Source of the DNA: Spirochaetaceae bacterium
GTDB lineage: Bacteria > Spirochaetota > Spirochaetia > Treponematales > Breznakiellaceae
Length of the DNA: 8,765 bases
Direction of reading: 5' to 3'
Assembly (NCBI GenBank): GCA_031288215.1
Contig: JAITRV010000231.1
Location: 1-8,765 of the forward strand
Positions 6,712 to 8,765 of this stretch are shown here, in pieces. A program made the position numbers and the translations under genes. Below the pieces are notes generated by a model that saw nothing but the letters and a program-made list of their open reading frames with translations, searched no databases and was not told the origin of the DNA. The number at the start of each line of letters is the position of its first letter. The first letter of the stretch is position 1.

Positions 6712-6981
6712 ATGAACGCGATTATCACCGTGGTGGGAACCGACAAGGTCGGGATCATCGCCCGGGTCAGCGCTTTTTTGGCGGAGCGGAATGTCAATAT
6801 TGAGGATATAAGCCAGACCATCATGAAGGATAATTTTGTGATGATCATGATGGTGGATTTGTCCCAGGGCAGCGAATCCCTGGAACAGATAAAGGCGGGG
6901 CTTGCTGAAATCGGGGAGGCCATGAAGGTCTCCATCAGCATCATGCATGAAAAAGTTTTCGGCGCCATGCACCGTATTTAG
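6712..6981 (+). CDS. ACT domain-containing protein, UPF0237 family
   Basis: An 89-residue protein made of a single ACT domain. ACT domains bind amino acids or related small molecules at dimer interfaces. The opening VVGTDKVGIIARVSAFLAERNVNIEDISQ has the Gly-rich turn after the first strand (G9-x-D-x-x-G14) and the NVNIEDI segment seen in ligand-binding ACT domains. The ending HEKVFGAMHRI matches the conserved C-terminal AMHRI of UPF0237. The start has GGAGGA upstream at good spacing and lies 15 bases after the transporter stop. UPF0237 genes are commonly found directly before UPF0210 genes, as here. A regulatory or ligand-sensing role for the partner protein is the natural inference, but no ligand is known to me. 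Confidence 0.94.
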   Translation: MNAIITVVGTDKVGIIARVSAFLAERNVNIEDISQTIMKDNFVMIMMVDLSQGSESLEQIKAGLAEIGEAMKVSISIMHEKVFGAMHRI

Positions 6982-6996
6982 GGCCCTGAGAAGATT

Positions 6997-8358
6997 ATGC
7001 TGTTTAGCCCCTTTGAAATAAAAGAAACCGTGGATATGTTCCTGCGGTACAAACTGGACATCCGGGCCATTACCCTGGGGGTCTCCCTCCTGGACTGCGT
7101 CGCCGCCTCCGGACGGGAGTGCCGCCGGAGGATCCGGGAAAAGCTGCTCCGGGTGGCCGGTCCCCTGGTCACGACGGGCGCTCAGATCGAGGCCGAATAC
7201 GGGATTCCCATCATCAACAAACGTCTCTCGGTGACCCCCCTGGCCCTCATCGCCGGCTCCGGGGATGAGGATGACCTGAGCCCCTACGCGGTCCTCCTGG
7301 ACGAGGTGGCCCACGAACTGGGCATCGATTTTGTCGGGGGCTTTTCCGCCCTGGTGCAGAAGGGCTTTTCCCGGGGGGACGAGGCCCTCATCGCGGCGAT
7401 TCCCCAGGCGCTCTCGGCGACGGAACGAGTCTGCGCCTCGGTCAATGTGGCAAGCTCCAAGAGCGGCATCAACATGGACGCGGTCCGCCGCATGGGGGAG
7501 GTGATCAAGGCCGCCGCGGAGAAGACCGCCCATCGGGACGGGATAGGCTGCGCAAAGCTGGTGGTGTTCTGCAACGCCCCGGAGGACAACCCCTTCATGG
7601 CGGGCTCCTTTCACGGGGTGGGGGAAGGGGAGTCCTGCCTCAACGTAGGGGTTTCCGGCCCCGGGGTGGTGAGGGCCGCCCTGGAATCCCACCGGGAGGC
7701 GAGCTTCGACGAACTGGCGGACATCATCAAAAAGACGGCCTTCAAGATCACCCGGATGGGTCAACTGGTGGGGATGGAAGCGGCCCGGCGGCTGGGGGTC
7801 CCCTTCGGCATCCTGGACCTTTCCCTGGCCCCCACCCCCGAGGTGGGGGATTCGGTGGCCCGGATTCTGGAGGAGATGGGCCTGGAGTCCGCGGGAACCC
7901 ACGGGACCACCGCGGCCCTGGCCATGCTGACCGATATGGTCAAGAAGGGCGGGGTCATGGCCTCCACCCATGTGGGGGGCTTCTCCGGGGCGTTCATCCC
8001 CGTTTCCGAGGACGAGGGCATGGTCGCCGCGGTCCGTTCCGGTTCCATCAGCCTGGACAAGCTGGAAGCCATGACCTCGGTCTGCTCCGTGGGCCTCGAC
8101 ATGATAGCCCTGCCGGGGGACACCCCCGCGGCCACGATTTCCGCGATCATCGCCGATGAAATGGCCATCGGGATGGTGAACCACAAGACCACCGCGGTCC
8201 GGGTCATCCCCGTACCGGGCAAGCAGGCCGGGGAATGGGCCGAATTCGGCGGCCTTTTGGGGGGCGCCCCCATCATGGCGGTGAACGCCGCATCCAGCGC
8301 GGCCTTCATCGCCCGCCGGGGCCGCATCCCCGCGCCGATTCACAGCTTCAAGAACTAA
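6997..8358 (+). CDS. UPF0210 / DUF711 (PFL-fold) family protein
   Basis: A 453-residue cytoplasmic protein of the UPF0210/DUF711 family, full length. Known family structures show a barrel related to pyruvate formate-lyase and ribonucleotide reductase, hence 'PFL family', but no glycyl-radical motif is expected and its reaction is not known. Family hallmarks visible: DIRAITLGVSLLDC (21-34), IINKRLSVTPLALI (72-85), VNVASSKSGINMDAV (149-163), FCNAPEDNPFMAGSFHG (191-207), GEGESCLNVGVSGPGVV (209-225), FGILDLSLAPTPEVGDSVA (270-288), THGTTAALAMLTD (301-313) and STHVGGFSGAFIPVSED (323-339). Several Cys are present (C34, C42, C146, C185, C192, C214, C363). It follows the ACT gene by 15 bases and a weak ribosome site (GAGAAG). 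With that gene it forms the conserved pair, and it is the last gene before a foldback element that may end the transcript. Identity of the family is firm; function is not. Confidence 0.96.
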   Translation: MLFSPFEIKETVDMFLRYKLDIRAITLGVSLLDCVAASGRECRRRIREKLLRVAGPLVTTGAQIEAEYGIPIINKRLSVTPLALIAGSGDEDDLSPYAVLLDEVAHELGIDFVGGFSALVQKGFSRGDEALIAAIPQALSATERVCASVNVASSKSGINMDAVRRMGEVIKAAAEKTAHRDGIGCAKLVVFCNAPEDNPFMAGSFHGVGEGESCLNVGVSGPGVVRAALESHREASFDELADIIKKTAFKITRMGQLVGMEAARRLGVPFGILDLSLAPTPEVGDSVARILEEMGLESAGTHGTTAALAMLTDMVKKGGVMASTHVGGFSGAFIPVSEDEGMVAAVRSGSISLDKLEAMTSVCSVGLDMIALPGDTPAATISAIIADEMAIGMVNHKTTAVRVIPVPGKQAGEWAEFGGLLGGAPIMAVNAASSAAFIARRGRIPAPIHSFKN

Positions 8359-8411
8359 ACGAAGGGCGGGCGGGGATACCCCCGGCCCGGGCCGGCACAC
8401 GAAATATCTGC

Positions 8412-8486
8412 GGGGGGTCCTGTCAGGGGAAAAAACATAGGTTCCCTCCGGTGGCCCCTCCCTATGTTTTTCCCCTGACACCCCCC
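8412..8486 (+). terminator. Foldback element copy B with terminator-like features
   Basis: A long stem: GGGGGG (8412-8417), a TCC bulge, then TGTCAGGGG followed by an A6 run and CATAGG (to 8441). This pairs with CCTATG, T5 and CCCCTGACA (8461-8480), then CCCCCC (8481-8486). One A is bulged. The loop is 8442-8460. The CATAGG...CCTATG hairpin is followed by TTTTT on the plus strand and preceded by AAAAAA, so it could end transcription in either direction. It lies 53 bases after the UPF0210 stop, where an operon terminator would be expected. Outer G/C blocks (8382-8390 with 8500-8508; 8379-8386 with 8514-8521) can extend the fold to about 143 bases. Confidence 0.65.
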
Positions 8487-8524
8487 TCCGCGATTCTGTC
8501 CGGGCCGGCTCGTGCCGGGGGAGG

Positions 8525-8595
8525 AGTGAGCAGTTAGGAGGGAGGAGTTTTCTGATCAGGTGTCTTTTTCCGCTCCTAACTCCTCCCTCCTCACT
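8525..8595. repeat. Purine/pyrimidine-rich inverted repeat
   Basis: The purine-rich AGGAGGGAGGAGTT (8536-8549) is exactly complementary to 8578-8591. AGTG (8525-8528) pairs with CACT (8592-8595), leaving 8529-8535 as a bulge. The loop (8550-8577) carries the palindrome CTGATCAG (8552-8559) and a T5 run. A second pairing is possible, AGTTAGGAG-type 8533-8540 with CTCCTAAC 8573-8580, so two folds compete. One strand is almost pure purine over the arm, so triplex or slipped structures are possible. Function unknown. Confidence 0.75.
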
Positions 8596-8602
8596 TCAAA
8601 TT

Positions 8603-8617
8603 CGGTGCCAGGCACCG
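8603..8617. repeat. CGGTGCC-A-GGCACCG palindrome
   Basis: A 7-base perfect inverted repeat around a single central A. Short GGTGCC/GGCACC palindromes occur as dispersed intergenic repeats in many bacteria, so this may be one unit of such a family. Only one copy is in the window. Confidence 0.55.
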
Positions 8618-8623
8618 GTCCAG

Positions 8624-8644
8624 AAAAAAAATTGCATTTTTTTT
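8624..8644. repeat. A8/T8 inverted repeat
   Basis: AAAAAAAAT (8624-8632) and ATTTTTTTT (8636-8644) flank TGC. It is the most A/T-rich point in the window. It lacks a G/C stem and so is not a good intrinsic terminator; it could mark an insertion boundary or bend the DNA. Confidence 0.5.
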
Positions 8645-8680
8645 CGAAGAATTTCAAATTTGCGGATTTCCCCGATATGA

Positions 8681-8765
8681 GGGGGCTGTAAAGTGTGTTA
8701 ATTCCTTATCTTACAAAGACTTAGCGTTGCTGGTCGGTGCTGACTGATTATGCACAATTCGGGAT
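8681..8765. mobile_element. Possible tip of an IS256-type insertion sequence
   Basis: GGGGGCTGTAAAGTGTGTTA (8681-8700) resembles from memory the terminal inverted repeats of IS256/mutator-type elements, which often begin with G-run-CTGT and carry GTGTGT. The base composition from here to the edge is lower in G+C than the operon. No transposase is in the window and the other end is outside it, so this is a tentative call. Confidence 0.3.

Larger units (their letters stand above)
8359..8765. other. Gene-free region of hairpins and A/T-rich sequence
   Basis: I see no gene here. In order it holds: a 14-base G/C palindrome (8382-8395), foldback copy B, a purine/pyrimidine inverted repeat (8525-8595), a CGGTGCC palindrome, an A8/T8 inverted repeat, then about 120 bases of lower G+C running to the edge, possibly including the start of a mobile element. 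The composition changes sharply at about 8620. Confidence 0.8.

Noticed and set aside
6646..8481. 611-codon open frame on the minus strand across the ACT and UPF0210 genes
   Set aside because: It is a shadow frame produced by high G+C third positions. The product is low-complexity Gly/His/Asp-rich with no domain, while the opposite strand encodes two clear families.
8235..8537. 100-codon plus-strand frame running from the UPF0210 gene into copy B
   Set aside because: It overlaps the end of a well-supported gene in another frame and the rest is translated hairpin.

Overview
The window is about 60% G+C bacterial chromosome, densely coding and read from both strands. It looks like a spirochaete, most likely the Treponema / termite-gut Treponema relatives. 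The basis is the overall feel of the proteins: signal-peptide TPR proteins, a spirochaete-style metallophosphoesterase and an ACT/UPF0210 pair. No marker gene is present, so this placement is tentative. There are no RNA genes, no CRISPR array and no complete mobile element.

Left block, minus strand (about 2634 down to 1): three genes in one tight run. A small metallophosphoesterase is followed by a ParB/sulfiredoxin-fold protein (ATGA stop/start overlap), then by an M28-type zinc peptidase whose ribosome site overlaps the previous stop and whose C-terminus runs off the left edge. The peptidase has two oddities: a probable non-standard start codon, and an Asn where the last zinc-ligand His is expected.

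Middle (2635-2858): a divergent intergenic region. On its right a plus-strand run begins. It holds a secreted TPR protein, an A/T-rich spacer made of four tandem 12-13 bp units, a membrane-anchored protein with about eleven TPRs, an AI-2E-family membrane transporter (ATGA overlap), an ACT-domain protein and a UPF0210/PFL-family protein. From the second TPR gene to the UPF0210 gene the gaps are -4, 15 and 15 bases, so these four are almost certainly one operon. The ACT + UPF0210 pair is a widely conserved neighbour pair of unknown biochemical role.

Right end (8359-8765): no gene. It holds a long foldback element with terminator-like features, a purine/pyrimidine-rich inverted repeat, a CGGTGCC palindrome, an A8/T8 inverted repeat, and A/T-richer sequence that resembles the tip of an IS256-type element.

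The most interesting signal is non-coding. The hairpin at the left edge (1-73) and the one after the UPF0210 gene (8412-8486) appear to be two copies of the same element. Both have the start GGGGGGTCCTG, a 3-base bulge in the same place on the same arm, and stems of different sequence that still pair. Both lie in the same orientation relative to the 3' end of the gene before them. In the left copy the element is read in frame as the tail of the peptidase.
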